Of a stretch of DNA of 64,000 nucleotides, positions 51,361-60,949 are shown piece after piece (within the stretch, counting starts at the first letter, position 1; every line of letters begins with the position of its first letter). Source of the DNA: Eubacterium sp. AM49-13BH (GTDB lineage: Bacteria > Bacillota > Clostridia > Lachnospirales > Lachnospiraceae); contig NZ_QSEK01000002.1 in the NCBI RefSeq assembly GCF_003464165.1, positions 1-64,000 of the forward strand, read 5' to 3'. A model generated the notes under the pieces. It made no database searches. It worked only from the letters and a program-made list of their open reading frames with translations, and had not been told where the DNA came from. Made by a program: the position numbers and the translations under genes.

Positions 51361-51816
51361 ATGTTAGAAGTAGGAACAAAGGCACCGGATTTTGAATTAC
51401 CAGATCAGAATGGAGAATTGCATAAATTAAGCGAATATCTTGGAAAGAAGGTAATTCTGTATTTTTATCCAAAGGATAATACATCTGGATGTACAAAGCA
51501 GGCTTGTGGTTTCTCAGAAAGATATCCGCAGATTTGCGAAAAGGGAGCTGTTGTACTCGGGGTGAGCAAGGATTCTGTTGCATCCCACAAGAAGTTTGAG
51601 GAAAAATATGGACTTGCATTTACACTTTTATCTGACACTGAGCGCAAAGTGATTGAGGCTTATGATGTATGGAAAGAAAAGAAGAATTATGGAAAAGTGT
51701 CAATGGGAGTTGTCAGAACAACATATCTTATTGATGAGAATGGTATCATAATAAAGGCAAATGACAAAGTAAAAGCTGCAGATGATCCGGAAAAAATGTT
51801 ACAGGAATTAAGCTGA
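51361..51816 (+). CDS. bcp: Bcp-type peroxiredoxin
   Basis: The 151-residue protein has the peroxidatic C44 and the second cysteine C49 in DNTSGCTKQACGFSE, the pattern of atypical 2-Cys Bcp peroxiredoxins. The start LEVGTKAPDFELPDQNGELH is typical. It reduces peroxides with thioredoxin. A GGAGG lies 7 bases upstream. Its stop overlaps yaaA by one base, which links two peroxide-protection genes. Confidence 0.92.
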   Translation: MLEVGTKAPDFELPDQNGELHKLSEYLGKKVILYFYPKDNTSGCTKQACGFSERYPQICEKGAVVLGVSKDSVASHKKFEEKYGLAFTLLSDTERKVIEAYDVWKEKKNYGKVSMGVVRTTYLIDENGIIIKANDKVKAADDPEKMLQELS

Positions 51817-52568
51817 TGAAGATAATATTATCACCTGCAAAGAAGATGAAAGTGGATACTGACAGCATAGATACCATGAGTAGTCCGGTATTTTTAGAGA
51901 AAGCAGAAGAAATTCTTGGGTGGATGCAGGGAAGAACGGAAGAAGAATTAAAGAAATTGTGGAAATGCAATGATAAAATTACGACAGAGAATATTGAACG
52001 GATTAAGACAATGAATTTTCAAAAGCAGCTTACTCCGGCAGTATTGGCATATGAAGGGATTGCTTATCAATATATGGCACCAGCTGTATTTGAAGATGGG
52101 CATTTTGATTATGTGCAGGAACACCTGAGGATATTATCAGCATTTTATGGAGTATTAAAACCTATGGATGGTATCACACCATATAGGCTTGAAATGCAGG
52201 CAAAGGCAGCGATAGGTGATTTCACGAATCTGTATGATTTCTGGGGAGATAATTTGTATCGGGAAGTTATAGATGACAGCAGGATTATTATTAATCTGGC
52301 TTCAAAAGAATACTCTAAATGTATTGAAAAATATCTGACACCTGATGACAGGTATATAACTATTTCATTTTGTGAGCAGTCTGGTGGCAGGCTTATCACA
52401 AAAGGCACATATGCCAAGATGGCTCGTGGTGAAATGGTACGATATATGGCAGAAAATCATATTGAAAATCCAGATGACATTAAGGAATTTGACCATCTTG
52501 GATATGTGTTCAGAGATGATATATCATCGGATAGAGAATATATATTTGAAAGAAAAACTGTAAAATAA
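51816..52568 (+). CDS. yaaA: YaaA peroxide-stress protein
   Basis: The 250-residue protein begins KIILSPAKKM and contains QYMAPAVFEDGHFDYVQEHL, ILSAFYGVLKPMDGITPYRL and INLASKEYSKCI, as in the DUF328/YaaA family. In Escherichia coli YaaA limits intracellular iron during peroxide stress. The ATG overlaps the Bcp stop by one base. Confidence 0.9.
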   Translation: MKIILSPAKKMKVDTDSIDTMSSPVFLEKAEEILGWMQGRTEEELKKLWKCNDKITTENIERIKTMNFQKQLTPAVLAYEGIAYQYMAPAVFEDGHFDYVQEHLRILSAFYGVLKPMDGITPYRLEMQAKAAIGDFTNLYDFWGDNLYREVIDDSRIIINLASKEYSKCIEKYLTPDDRYITISFCEQSGGRLITKGTYAKMARGEMVRYMAENHIENPDDIKEFDHLGYVFRDDISSDREYIFERKTVK

Positions 52569-52669
52569 AAACATGGTTGATTACTGGATAAGATAATTGC
52601 GAAGGATAGAACAGGAGCAATAAGGGTAAGAAAAATTTTTGAAGTATAAAGTTACGGAGGAAACAGAAA

Positions 52670-53412
52670 TTGAATACAAAGAAAAAATGGCTGATTCCAC
52701 TTGGAATGTGGCTTGTATTTGAAATTGTTGCAGTTACATTATGGTTGACCAAGGATAATCTGTTTTATCTTCTGAATTTCAGTTATATAGGCTCGGCAAT
52801 AGCGTTAGGGCTGTTACTTTTTCAGTTAAACAATAGACATGCCAGAAGAATTGTGCAGCTACTGGTCGGACTATATATGCTGGTTTATCTTGGCTTAATA
52901 TGTCAGGAGAACATGCAGATAGAAGGCTTTTGGTATTATCTGTTCACTGGTGTTTTTGAAGCTGCAACCATACATTATGCTGTTGCGAAGATCTTTGGAC
53001 CACTGTTGTTCGGAAGAGGCTGGTGTGGGTATGCCTGCTGGACTTCAATGGTCTTGGATTTCCTGCCATATTAGACACCGAAGGCTCCGAGAAAGAAAAT
53101 CGGTTTTATCCGATATATCACCTTTACCGCATCACTTGTTTTTGTGGGAGCACTGTTTTTATGCCACGTGGAGAATATCGAGCAAATTATGTTCTGGGCA
53201 TTTCTTGTTGGCAATATCCTGTATTATGCCATTGGAATCATTCTGGCATTTGCGTTTCGGGATAATAGGGCATTCTGTAAATATATCTGCCCAATTACCG
53301 TATTCTTAAAGCCTATGAGTTATTTTAGCCTACTTCGTGTGAAGTGTGATAAGGAAAGATGTGTTTCCTGTGTATGGAATGCGTCAAAGCATGTCCTAAG
53401 AAGGCATTATAG
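52670..53412 (+). pseudogene. NapH/4Fe-4S ferredoxin-type membrane protein, disrupted
   Basis: The frame starts at TTG with GGAGGAAA 7 bases upstream and encodes several membrane helices and GPLLFGRGWCGYACWTSMVL, a NapH/NosR-type cluster-binding motif. After FLPY a TAG at 53072-53074 interrupts, and the same frame goes on as TPKAPRKKIGFIRYITF with another CKYICPI motif. Near 53371 one G is missing: TGT GGT restores CVSCGMECVKACPKKAL and the natural stop. With both repairs the protein is 247 residues with a membrane part and a C-terminal ferredoxin site. It would move electrons across or to the membrane. As it stands it is broken twice. Confidence 0.75.
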
Positions 53413-53447
53413 TGACTAAAAATATGTATGTACAGGAGACTCTATAA

Positions 53448-53472
53448 GAGCTGGGTGGCATCTACCCAGCTC
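53448..53472 (+). repeat. Perfect 9-base hairpin
   Basis: GAGCTGGGT (53448-53456) and ACCCAGCTC (53464-53472) pair around a 7-base loop. There is no T-run, so a terminator is not certain. It follows the broken NapH-like gene. Confidence 0.55.
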
Positions 53473-53489
53473 AATCGTATGGAATTATA

Positions 53490-53645
53490 TTGATAGTTAT
53501 CGGTATAATATTGGCTGCTCTTCATTTTATTGTGGCTGGAGATGGTATCAGAGATTTCATTTCCAGTATTATTGCAGTTATATCGGTATTGGTAATATTA
53601 GCAGGAACTTATATTACATTAAGTGAAATCAAAAACTGTAAATGA
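53490..53645 (+). CDS. Possible small membrane protein
   Basis: A frame of 51 codons from TTG 53490 encodes two hydrophobic stretches, ILIVIGIILAALHFIVAGDG-like at the start and ISSIIAVISVLVILAGTYIT, then a short polar end. The frame is open from 53449, has no ATG and lacks a clear ribosome binding site. It may be a relic of a longer protein or a real small membrane protein. Confidence 0.3.
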   Translation: MIVIGIILAALHFIVAGDGIRDFISSIIAVISVLVILAGTYITLSEIKNCK

Positions 53646-53704
53646 TACATTTTAAAGTATTGTGAATGTTCTGCTGGTTGTTATATGCGATTGTTCTCTG
53701 AGGT

Positions 53705-54556
53705 TTAGTTACTGATAAATAATATCAAAACCGGCTGCATTTCAGCAATCCATTGATTCTTTTCCCTGTCATAGAATTTGGTATCGGAGTTAACCGCGAA
53801 GGGGATACCCGCCTTTGTCAGCTGTTCGGTCATGTAACCGGCAAACTGAATTTGCTCGTCAATACTGTAATCGTCTTCGTCATTGTAATTCCCCGGCATC
53901 CATGCGCCTACCCAAGTCGGAACATTTGTCTGGTTTTGCCAAGCCAGCGCCAACGCTATTTTCTCATCAATCAATGCCCGTTCTTCTTTTGTCCCGCTCG
54001 TCCAGAGTTTGCGCGCATTTGTTTTACTTGGACCGGATGCGTAAAAATGCCACTCGGCCATTAAGTAGCCGTTGTGTTGGGTTGGTATTTTGAGTTCTTG
54101 CAGATAGGCGGCGTCCGAACGAAGTCGGGGAGAAATCATGATAATCCTCGTAGGGTTGGTTTTTCGGATTTCTGTCACAAGCAACTCATAAATCTCATTG
54201 AGTTTTTCCGGCTGTTTGTTGAGACTGTCAGTTGCTTCTATCAGCAAATCAAATGATAAAAGAGGGGAAGCATCCTGATAGTGTTCGGCCACTTCCGACC
54301 ACCACGCAACAACCTTTTCTATATTTTTATCACTTGGGTCATTTTTGAATGCATCCGCCTGATAAGCTATAATGGGAATAATCCCATTATCAAGGCAGTC
54401 CCGAATCTGCCGATCAAGTCCCTCCAACAGTTCTTGGTCCACTTTGTCCGCAATACGGATTCTTACATGCGAAATCCCCGCCGCCGCAAAATCCACAGCC
54501 GACTGTGTGTTATAGTATTTGCGCCCCTGATTTGTTTTTGACCAATCCACATCCAT
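53705..54556 (-). pseudogene. GH5-type glycoside hydrolase, N-terminally truncated
   Basis: The open frame encodes about 283 residues of a GH5 family hydrolase: LLGKGMDVDW-like start (extending in frame to a stop just upstream), SHVRIRI near 32, LLSFDLLIEATDSLN with the likely acid/base glutamate, and NGYLMAEWHFYASGPSKTNA with a further catalytic-type glutamate. PTWVGAWMPGNYNDED and SDTKFYD complete the barrel. No signal sequence is left: an in-frame TGA lies ten codons upstream of the ATG, immediately after the Crp/Fnr stop. The region is visibly richer in G+C than its neighbours and probably transferred. Without secretion it is unlikely to serve its usual extracellular role. Confidence 0.7.
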
Positions 54557-54575
54557 TCCCTTTCCCAGAAGGGTT

Positions 54576-55250
54576 TTATACCCTCAAAGAGAAGGTGTTT
54601 TTCTTGTAAGAGAGTACACCTTCTTTTTGTAATTTACTCAATTCACTAGATAGAGCACTTCGGTCTGCATTCAGATAATCTGCCAGCCCTTGTCTATCGT
54701 AAGGGATTGTAAATGTGTTAGAGCCAGCGTGCATAGATTCGCTAGACAAGTAATTAAGTATCTTGTCACGTAAATTTTTCTTACAAACATGATCTATTTT
54801 GTTCATCAATCTTACATTTTTTCGTGCTATTATCTCTAAAAGGTTATGAATCAATCTTGTATGGAAACTACAAGATGAAGAACAGGTTGTAACAATATGA
54901 TTTATATTGAAAAGCATGACGGTGAGATTTTCATTAGCAATAACACTGATTTGAGCAGGAACACTACTGATGCAGGCATAGCTTTCGCCATAGAGCATTC
55001 CTGATGATAGCTCTGTAATAATATTGCGATTTCCCCAAACATCATCATTTATTATGAGAGCCTGACCAGATAGAATCATGCCGATAGTTTGTACCTTATC
55101 TCCACTTCTTAACAGATATTCGCCTTTTGAATAATTTTTAATGCTGACAGATAGACATTTAAGCATTGGAAGAATTTCTGCTTCTGAAATTCCTTGAAAC
55201 AAAGGTGTATTCTTTAAAATGTTAATATATTTTTCCATGAGATTTTTCAT
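54576..55250 (-). CDS. Crp/Fnr-family regulator, divergent from hcp
   Basis: The 224-residue protein has a cyclic-nucleotide-type barrel (LLRSGDKVQTIGMILSGQAL), a long helix, and a winged helix IPYDRQGLADYLNADRSALS. Cysteines in TCSSSCSFHTRL and later HVCKK may be redox-active, but the usual FNR cluster spacing is not seen. It is divergent from hcp and separated by about 150 bases, with an inverted repeat in between. Such paired genes in Clostridia are called HcpR and sense nitric oxide or other reactive nitrogen. I infer that it activates hcp. Confidence 0.85.
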   Translation of the reverse strand: MKNLMEKYINILKNTPLFQGISEAEILPMLKCLSVSIKNYSKGEYLLRSGDKVQTIGMILSGQALIINDDVWGNRNIITELSSGMLYGESYACISSVPAQISVIANENLTVMLFNINHIVTTCSSSCSFHTRLIHNLLEIIARKNVRLMNKIDHVCKKNLRDKILNYLSSESMHAGSNTFTIPYDRQGLADYLNADRSALSSELSKLQKEGVLSYKKNTFSLRV

Positions 55251-55303
55251 CCTTCTTTTTATCTTTTCCTTAGTATATCACAAAAGTTGAAAATAATACG
55301 AAA

Positions 55304-55347
55304 ATGTTGCCAAGACAACATAATGATTAATGTAAGTTTGATATAGT
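55304..55347 (+). promoter_or_regulatory. Crp/Fnr-type operator and promoter of hcp
   Basis: ATGTTG-CCAAGA-CAACAT (55304-55321) is an 18-base inverted repeat. TATAGT at 55342-55347 is a likely -10 box, which puts the operator centre at about -41.5. No good -35 box is seen. The position and the divergent Crp/Fnr gene support activation of hcp. The halves differ from those of the rubredoxin operator (GTAAC/GTTAC), which suggests a different regulator. Confidence 0.6.
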
Positions 55348-55398
55348 TCCATTAAGCAACAAAAGATGATGAATAAAGCAATAGAAAAGGAGAAGAAC

Positions 55399-57003
55399 AT
55401 GGAAAATAAGATGTTTTGTTATCAATGTGAACAGACAGCAGGATGCACAGGATGTACCGGAAATACAGGAGTATGCGGAAAGTCTGCCAATACTGCAAGA
55501 TTACAGGATGAGCTTACAGGAGCATTAATTGGACTTGCTCGTGCAACTGAGGGTAATGAGCAGCTTGTAACTGAAGAGATGAATCAATTAGTTCTTGAGG
55601 GATTATTTACAACTATTACAAATGTAAACTTTAATGATGAAACATTAAAGCTTTTAATTGATAAGATAGAAGATACAAAAAAGAAATTAGTACCAAATTG
55701 CTTTACATGCTCTGACTCATGTGGAAGAAACAATAATTTTGATATGAGTACTCTCTGGACTACTGATGAAGATATTCGTTCATTAAAATCCTTAATACTT
55801 TTTGGAATTCGTGGAATGGCTGCATATGCATATCATGCAAGTGTGCTTGGATATACCGATGAAACAATCAGCAAATTCTTCTATAAGGCACTTTTTGCAA
55901 TCGGAATGAAAGATTGGGGAATGGATAAACTACTTCCTATCGTATTAGAGGTTGGAAAAGTTAATTTAAGATGTATGGAGCTTTTAGATCAAGCAAATAC
56001 TACAACTTATGGAACTCCTGTACCAACAACGGTACCTCTTACAATTGAAAAAGGACCATTTATTATTATTACAGGTCATGATTTAAAAGATTTACAACTT
56101 TTATTAGAGCAGACAAAAGATAAGGGAATCAATATCTATACACATGGTGAAATGCTTCCAGCACATGCATATCCAGAACTCAAGAAGTACTCTCATCTAA
56201 AGGGAAACTTTGGTACAGCATGGCAGAATCAGCAGAAAGAGTTTGATAATATTCCTGGAGCAATTCTGTATACAACGAACTGTCTTATGCCTGTAAAACC
56301 AACCTATGCAGACAGAGTATTTACAACAGAAGTTGTATCTTATCCAGAAATTGTACACATAGGAGAAGAAAAGGATTTTACACCAGTTATTGAAAAGGCA
56401 CTCGCCTTAGGTGGATATACCAAAGATCAGCATATGACTGGAATTAATGGTGGAATACAGGTAACAACTGGTTTCTCACATGGAACTGTATTATCTGTAG
56501 CAGATCAGGTGATTGAAGCGGTAAAGAATGGAGATATTAAACATTTCTTCTTGGTTGGTGGATGTGATGGAGCCAGAGTAGGAAGAAATTACTATACAGA
56601 GTTTGTAAAACAGTCTCCTGCAGACAGCATTATTTTGACGCTTGCATGTGGAAAATACAGATTCAATGATTTAGATTTAGGAACAATCGGAGGACTTCCA
56701 AGAATCATGGATATGGGACAGTGTAATGATGCTTATAGTGCAATCAAGGTCGCAATCGCTTTAGCAGAAGCATTTGAATGTGATGTGAATGAACTTCCGC
56801 TATCGATGGTACTTTCATGGTACGAGCAGAAGGCTGTATGTATTTTACTTACGCTTCTTTATCTTGGAATAAAGAACATTCACATAGGACCAACATTACC
56901 AGCATTCATTTCGCCAAATGTGCTGAATTTCCTGGTAGAGAATTATGGGCTTTCTCCAATTGGTACACCTGAAGAGGATATAAAAAAGTTATTAAATAAA
57001 TAA
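55399..57003 (+). CDS. hcp: Hydroxylamine reductase / hybrid cluster protein
   Basis: The 534-residue protein has an N-terminal cluster motif with C7, C10, C16, C19 and C26 in CYQCEQTAGCTG and NTGVCGK, and the later cysteine-rich motifs PNCFTCSDSCGRN, YTTNCLMP, FLVGGCDGARVGRNYY, LACGKYRF and the MVLSWYEQKAV segment that hold the hybrid Fe-S-O cluster. Hcp reduces nitric oxide to N2O and reactive nitrogen compounds. AAAAGGAG lies 6 bases upstream of ATG 55399, so the longer in-frame start at 55366 is not used. It is divergent from its likely regulator. Confidence 0.93.
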   Translation: MENKMFCYQCEQTAGCTGCTGNTGVCGKSANTARLQDELTGALIGLARATEGNEQLVTEEMNQLVLEGLFTTITNVNFNDETLKLLIDKIEDTKKKLVPNCFTCSDSCGRNNNFDMSTLWTTDEDIRSLKSLILFGIRGMAAYAYHASVLGYTDETISKFFYKALFAIGMKDWGMDKLLPIVLEVGKVNLRCMELLDQANTTTYGTPVPTTVPLTIEKGPFIIITGHDLKDLQLLLEQTKDKGINIYTHGEMLPAHAYPELKKYSHLKGNFGTAWQNQQKEFDNIPGAILYTTNCLMPVKPTYADRVFTTEVVSYPEIVHIGEEKDFTPVIEKALALGGYTKDQHMTGINGGIQVTTGFSHGTVLSVADQVIEAVKNGDIKHFFLVGGCDGARVGRNYYTEFVKQSPADSIILTLACGKYRFNDLDLGTIGGLPRIMDMGQCNDAYSAIKVAIALAEAFECDVNELPLSMVLSWYEQKAVCILLTLLYLGIKNIHIGPTLPAFISPNVLNFLVENYGLSPIGTPEEDIKKLLNK

Positions 57004-57047
57004 TCATGAGGGAACCAAACAAAATAGGTGAAAGGTGGTAAAATATT

Positions 57048-58385
57048 ATGAATAAAAAAATGAATTTAAACTGGTCGGTGGATGAAATTACTGGTAATAT
57101 GCCAGATATTTCTTCTATGAGAAGCAAAGAATTTCAAGTCAAAGAGACTAGCAATACAGAATTGCTGAAGGATTATTTAAAGAGACTTGGAAATGGAGAA
57201 GATTTAGAAAGTGTTAAAAAAGATTTTGTTCAAAATTTTTCTGATGTAGAAGCTTCTGAAATCATGAAGGCAGAGCAGGAACTTATAAAAGAGGGAACAC
57301 CTATTACAGAGGTGCAGAAACTGTGTGATGTGCATAGTGCATTGTTTCATGGCTTAACTAAAGAAGAAAAAATAGCAAATGCTGAAAAGGCAGTCGAAGA
57401 ATCTTTAAAAAAAGAAGAAAGATCCGAAATGAAAATTATGCCGGATGCGTATGTCAGAAAACATGAGCTTGCAAAAGTACTCAGAGAAACAAAGGGGCAT
57501 CCTCTTTATTCTTTTACAGAAGAAAATGGGAAGTTTGGTAAAGAAATATCAGATATTAGAGGTGCACTAGAAAAGGGCGAAGATGTAAGCAAAAAAATAT
57601 CAGATTTTAGACAAATAGCAATACACTATGCAAAAAAGGGTGATTTGATTTATCCACTCCTTAAAGTTCGCTATGAAATTTCAGGGCCATCGGATGTTAT
57701 GTGGACTGTTGATGATGAAATCAGAGATGAATTAGCAGCAATAGATAAAGAAAGCAATCATGACGAAGAATGGATTAATAGAGTACAGGCTGTTTTAACA
57801 AGAGCGGATGAAATGATTTATAAAGAGAATAATATATTGTTCCCTATCTGCGCAGTGAATTTTACAGTCGAAGAATGGTATGGAATCTATGAAGATGCCA
57901 AAGACTATGCATTAGTGTATGGCATTGAGAATAGATGGGAAGAAGCAGAAAAATATGTGCAGGATAAAAAGAATCGTCATAAGGCGGCTATTAATGAAGG
58001 TGAAATAGTAATGGGAGGTGGACATATGAGTGTAGCACAGCTGGAAGCTATGCTTAATACATTGCCAATAGAGATTACATTTATCGATGATAATAATATA
58101 AATCGTTTCTTTAACGAAGGAGCGAAAGTGTTCAAACGACCTGGCATGGCAATTGACAGAGAAGTATTCTCTTGTCATCCGCCTAAGATAGAGCCAATGG
58201 TTCGTTCCATTATAGAAAGTTTTAAAAATCATACTAGGGATAGCGTTCCGGTCTGGATGGAAAAGCAAGGAAAACCATTTTTAGTAACTTATTATGCAGT
58301 GAGAGACAAAAAAGGTATTTATCTTGGAACTGTAGAAGTGGTACAGGATATGCAGTTTGCAAAAGAGCACTTTACAAGCATTTGA
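57048..58385 (+). CDS. DUF438/hemerythrin-like and PAS domain protein
   Basis: The 445-residue protein starts with a DUF438-type domain (about 35-100; LLKDYLKRLGNGEDLESVKK, VQKLCDVHSALFHGL), followed by a helical region from 140 to 290 with histidines in HPLYSFTEEN and IAIHYAKKGDLIYPLL, as in hemerythrin-like HHE proteins, and a C-terminal PAS domain (about 330-440; NTLPIEITFIDDNNINRFFN, FSCHPPK, GTVEVVQD). It likely binds iron or haem and senses oxygen or NO. GGTGG lies upstream. It follows hcp by 45 bases and is probably co-transcribed. Confidence 0.8.
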   Translation: MNKKMNLNWSVDEITGNMPDISSMRSKEFQVKETSNTELLKDYLKRLGNGEDLESVKKDFVQNFSDVEASEIMKAEQELIKEGTPITEVQKLCDVHSALFHGLTKEEKIANAEKAVEESLKKEERSEMKIMPDAYVRKHELAKVLRETKGHPLYSFTEENGKFGKEISDIRGALEKGEDVSKKISDFRQIAIHYAKKGDLIYPLLKVRYEISGPSDVMWTVDDEIRDELAAIDKESNHDEEWINRVQAVLTRADEMIYKENNILFPICAVNFTVEEWYGIYEDAKDYALVYGIENRWEEAEKYVQDKKNRHKAAINEGEIVMGGGHMSVAQLEAMLNTLPIEITFIDDNNINRFFNEGAKVFKRPGMAIDREVFSCHPPKIEPMVRSIIESFKNHTRDSVPVWMEKQGKPFLVTYYAVRDKKGIYLGTVEVVQDMQFAKEHFTSI

Positions 58386-58530
58386 GGCTAAGTATATTAT
58401 CAAAAATAATGTTATTCCAATGTATATATTGTATGTAGAGAAGACTAATATGATGTAACGCTTTCCTTGACCTTATATAGATTATTAGGTATAATTTATA
58501 AGTATATTTTAAAAAAGGGAAGGTTATGAA

Positions 58531-59930
58531 ATGAACGAAAATCGTAATTCATTCAAGGGCTCTATAGGGTTCGTCCTTGCGGCAGCGGGTAGTGCTGTAG
58601 GACTTGGTAACATATGGAGATTTCCTTACTTGGCAGCTAAAGATGGAGGGGGATTATTCCTCGTTATTTACATTGTTTTAGCATTAACATTTGGTTTTAC
58701 TCTACTCACAACAGAAATTGCTATTGGACGAAAGACAAAGCAGAGTCCGCTTACAGCTTACAGCAAGTTAAAGAGTAAGTGGAAGCCACTGGGTATTATT
58801 GCGTGTATTGTACCTATTATGATATTACCATACTATGTAACAATCGGTGGATGGGTACTTAAGTATCTTCTTGTTTATATTACAGGTAATGGACATGCAG
58901 CAGCACAGGACGGATACTTCTCAGGATTTATCGGTCAGACAGCAGAGCCAATCATAATGATGCTTGTGTTTACAATAATTGTTGCATTTATTATATTCCG
59001 TGGTGTTAACAGCGGTATTGAATCATCATCAAAGATAATCATGCCATTACTTATTGTGCTTGTTCTTGGTGTATCTGTATATTCACTTACAATTTCATAT
59101 ACAGACATTGATGGCACAACAAGAACAGGTTTACAGGGATTAGGTGCTTATGTAATTCCTAACATGAAAGGAATTACTGTTAAGCAGTTCTGTACAGTTC
59201 TTATGGATGCAATGGGACAGCTTTTCTACAGTTTAAGTGTTGCTATGGGTATTATGATTGCATATGGTTCATATGTAAGTGATGATGCTAATCTTGGAAA
59301 GTCAATTAACCAGATTGAGCTATTTGATACATTAGTTGCATTTCTTGCAGGTGTAATGATTATTCCTGCTGTATTTGTATTCATGGGAAGAGATGGAATG
59401 ACAGCATCAGGTCCAAGTCTTATGTTTGTTTCGCTTCCTAAAGTATTTGATTCTATGGGATTTGCAGGAAATGTAATTGGTGCAATATTCTTTGCAATGG
59501 TATTCTTTGCAGCCCTTACAAGTGCAGTTTCAATTATGGAGCTATTGTTTCAAGCTTTATGGATGAATTTAAGTTAAACAGAAACAAGGCTACAGCAATA
59601 GAAACTGTAATTTGTATAGCTGTTGCAGTTATCGTATGCTTAGGATATAACAAGCTGTTATTTGATATTAAGCTTCCTAACGGAGTACATGCACAGGTGC
59701 TTGATATTATGGATTATGTCAGCAATAATGTACTTATGCCAATAGTTTCTATAGGAACATGTATACTTATTGGATGGATACTTAAGCCAAAGACTGTTAT
59801 AGATGAAGTTGAGAAAACAGGAATTAAGATGGGAAGAAAGGGCCTTTATACAGTTATGGTAAAGTGGGTTGCTCCAATTCTTTTATTCCTTCTTCTTCTT
59901 AAATCACTTGGAATTCTTACTATAATCTGA
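58531..59930 (+). pseudogene. Neurotransmitter:sodium symporter-type transporter, frameshifted
   Basis: The first frame starts SIGFVLAAAGSAVGLGNIWR, the NSS/SNF family signature with sodium and substrate sites, and encodes ten helices. At 59541 one G is missing (GGAGCT for GGAGGCT): with it SIMEAIVSSFMDEFKLNRNK continues into the second frame, which adds the last two or three helices to residue 466. The natural length and family continuity show that it was one gene. It imports an amino acid with sodium; in bacteria tryptophan, tyrosine or alanine are known substrates. The ribosome binding site GGGAAGG is good. Confidence 0.82.
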
Positions 59931-59978
59931 TACAGGTAAGGTTTACAGATTACTAATGTTTCTGCAAGAGGTTAATAA

Positions 59979-60869
59979 ATGATTAATAAAAAGTTTTGTA
60001 TAACAATGTCTGGTTTTATGATTGCATCCTTAATGTTGACAGGGTGCAGTTCAATGTTTGGTAATCCAATGAAATATGTTATAAGTCAGGATGAGACAAG
60101 GCAGGAACAGACTGAATCACAGAATGATACAGGGAATAATGATACTTCTTCTGATGAACAGATTTCATCAGAAGAAGATAATGATAATCAGGGAATATAT
60201 ATACTTGGTACAGATAAGATGTCTGATTATTCAGTATCGGGTATGTTAAAGGCTGTTAAAGAAATTAATGAAAATATTGAGGATGATAAGACAAAAGGAA
60301 TAATACTTATCGGAGAAGAACAGTATATTAATTATGTTTCATATTTTATATCATTGACTGTTGAGGATAAAAAGCCGTTGGTTATAATTAAGAATCTTAA
60401 TGATGATACAAAGCAGGCAGCACTAATATCACAGGTTAAGTCATATATTAATGGAGAGGCAGAATCACTGCCACAGGATTGTATGGTTAACAAGAATGTA
60501 TCTGATGTATTTGACATTTCTTCTGTAAAAACATTGCCTGATGTAGATATTTTCTATGATTATATAGGTGCTAACATGGATGAATTATCCAAGAAAATTT
60601 ATATCAGCAATGGAATGGTAATAATACCATCAACAGCTGGTGCTGATATATCAAGTGAAACTTATGAAATTATATCACAGAAGAATATTGCGCCGGTGGT
60701 TATCACATGCAGTAAAGATGTTTTGGATACCAAGATTAAAGACAACTCAGCGGATAATATTTATTATACAGATTTAGAACCATATAAGGCACGTTTAATG
60801 CTTATGTTTTTACTGAATAAAAATAGCGATTCTGATTCTATAAAAAATGCTTTGATTAAGGCAGATTAA
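59979..60869 (+). CDS. Lipoprotein with an asparaginase-like fold lacking catalytic residues
   Basis: The 296-residue protein has a signal with lipobox LTGC and an acidic linker of about 35 residues. The rest follows the type I/II L-asparaginase pattern: GIILIGEEQYINYVSYFISL, then KKPLVII, then DVDIFYDYIGANMDELSKKI and SNGMVIIPSTAGADISSETY and IAPVVITCS. In real asparaginases the first block reads VITHGTDTMEETAYFL, with catalytic threonine and aspartate. Here IGEEQYINY replaces them, and the first nucleophile threonine region is not seen. I infer a binding or sensing protein at the membrane surface. It stands alone between a transporter and an SseB-like gene. Confidence 0.6.
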   Translation: MINKKFCITMSGFMIASLMLTGCSSMFGNPMKYVISQDETRQEQTESQNDTGNNDTSSDEQISSEEDNDNQGIYILGTDKMSDYSVSGMLKAVKEINENIEDDKTKGIILIGEEQYINYVSYFISLTVEDKKPLVIIKNLNDDTKQAALISQVKSYINGEAESLPQDCMVNKNVSDVFDISSVKTLPDVDIFYDYIGANMDELSKKIYISNGMVIIPSTAGADISSETYEIISQKNIAPVVITCSKDVLDTKIKDNSADNIYYTDLEPYKARLMLMFLLNKNSDSDSIKNALIKAD

Positions 60870-60949
60870 AACATCATTTATTGAAAGAATATCAATATTG
60901 TGGTATTCTGTCAGTATAAGATTTAGCTAGTAAAAGATTGGAGAATATA

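Noticed and set aside
53072..53074. TAG decoded as pyrrolysine
   Set aside because: No pylS, pylB, pylC or pylT is seen, the family position is normally a lysine, and another lesion is present in the same gene.
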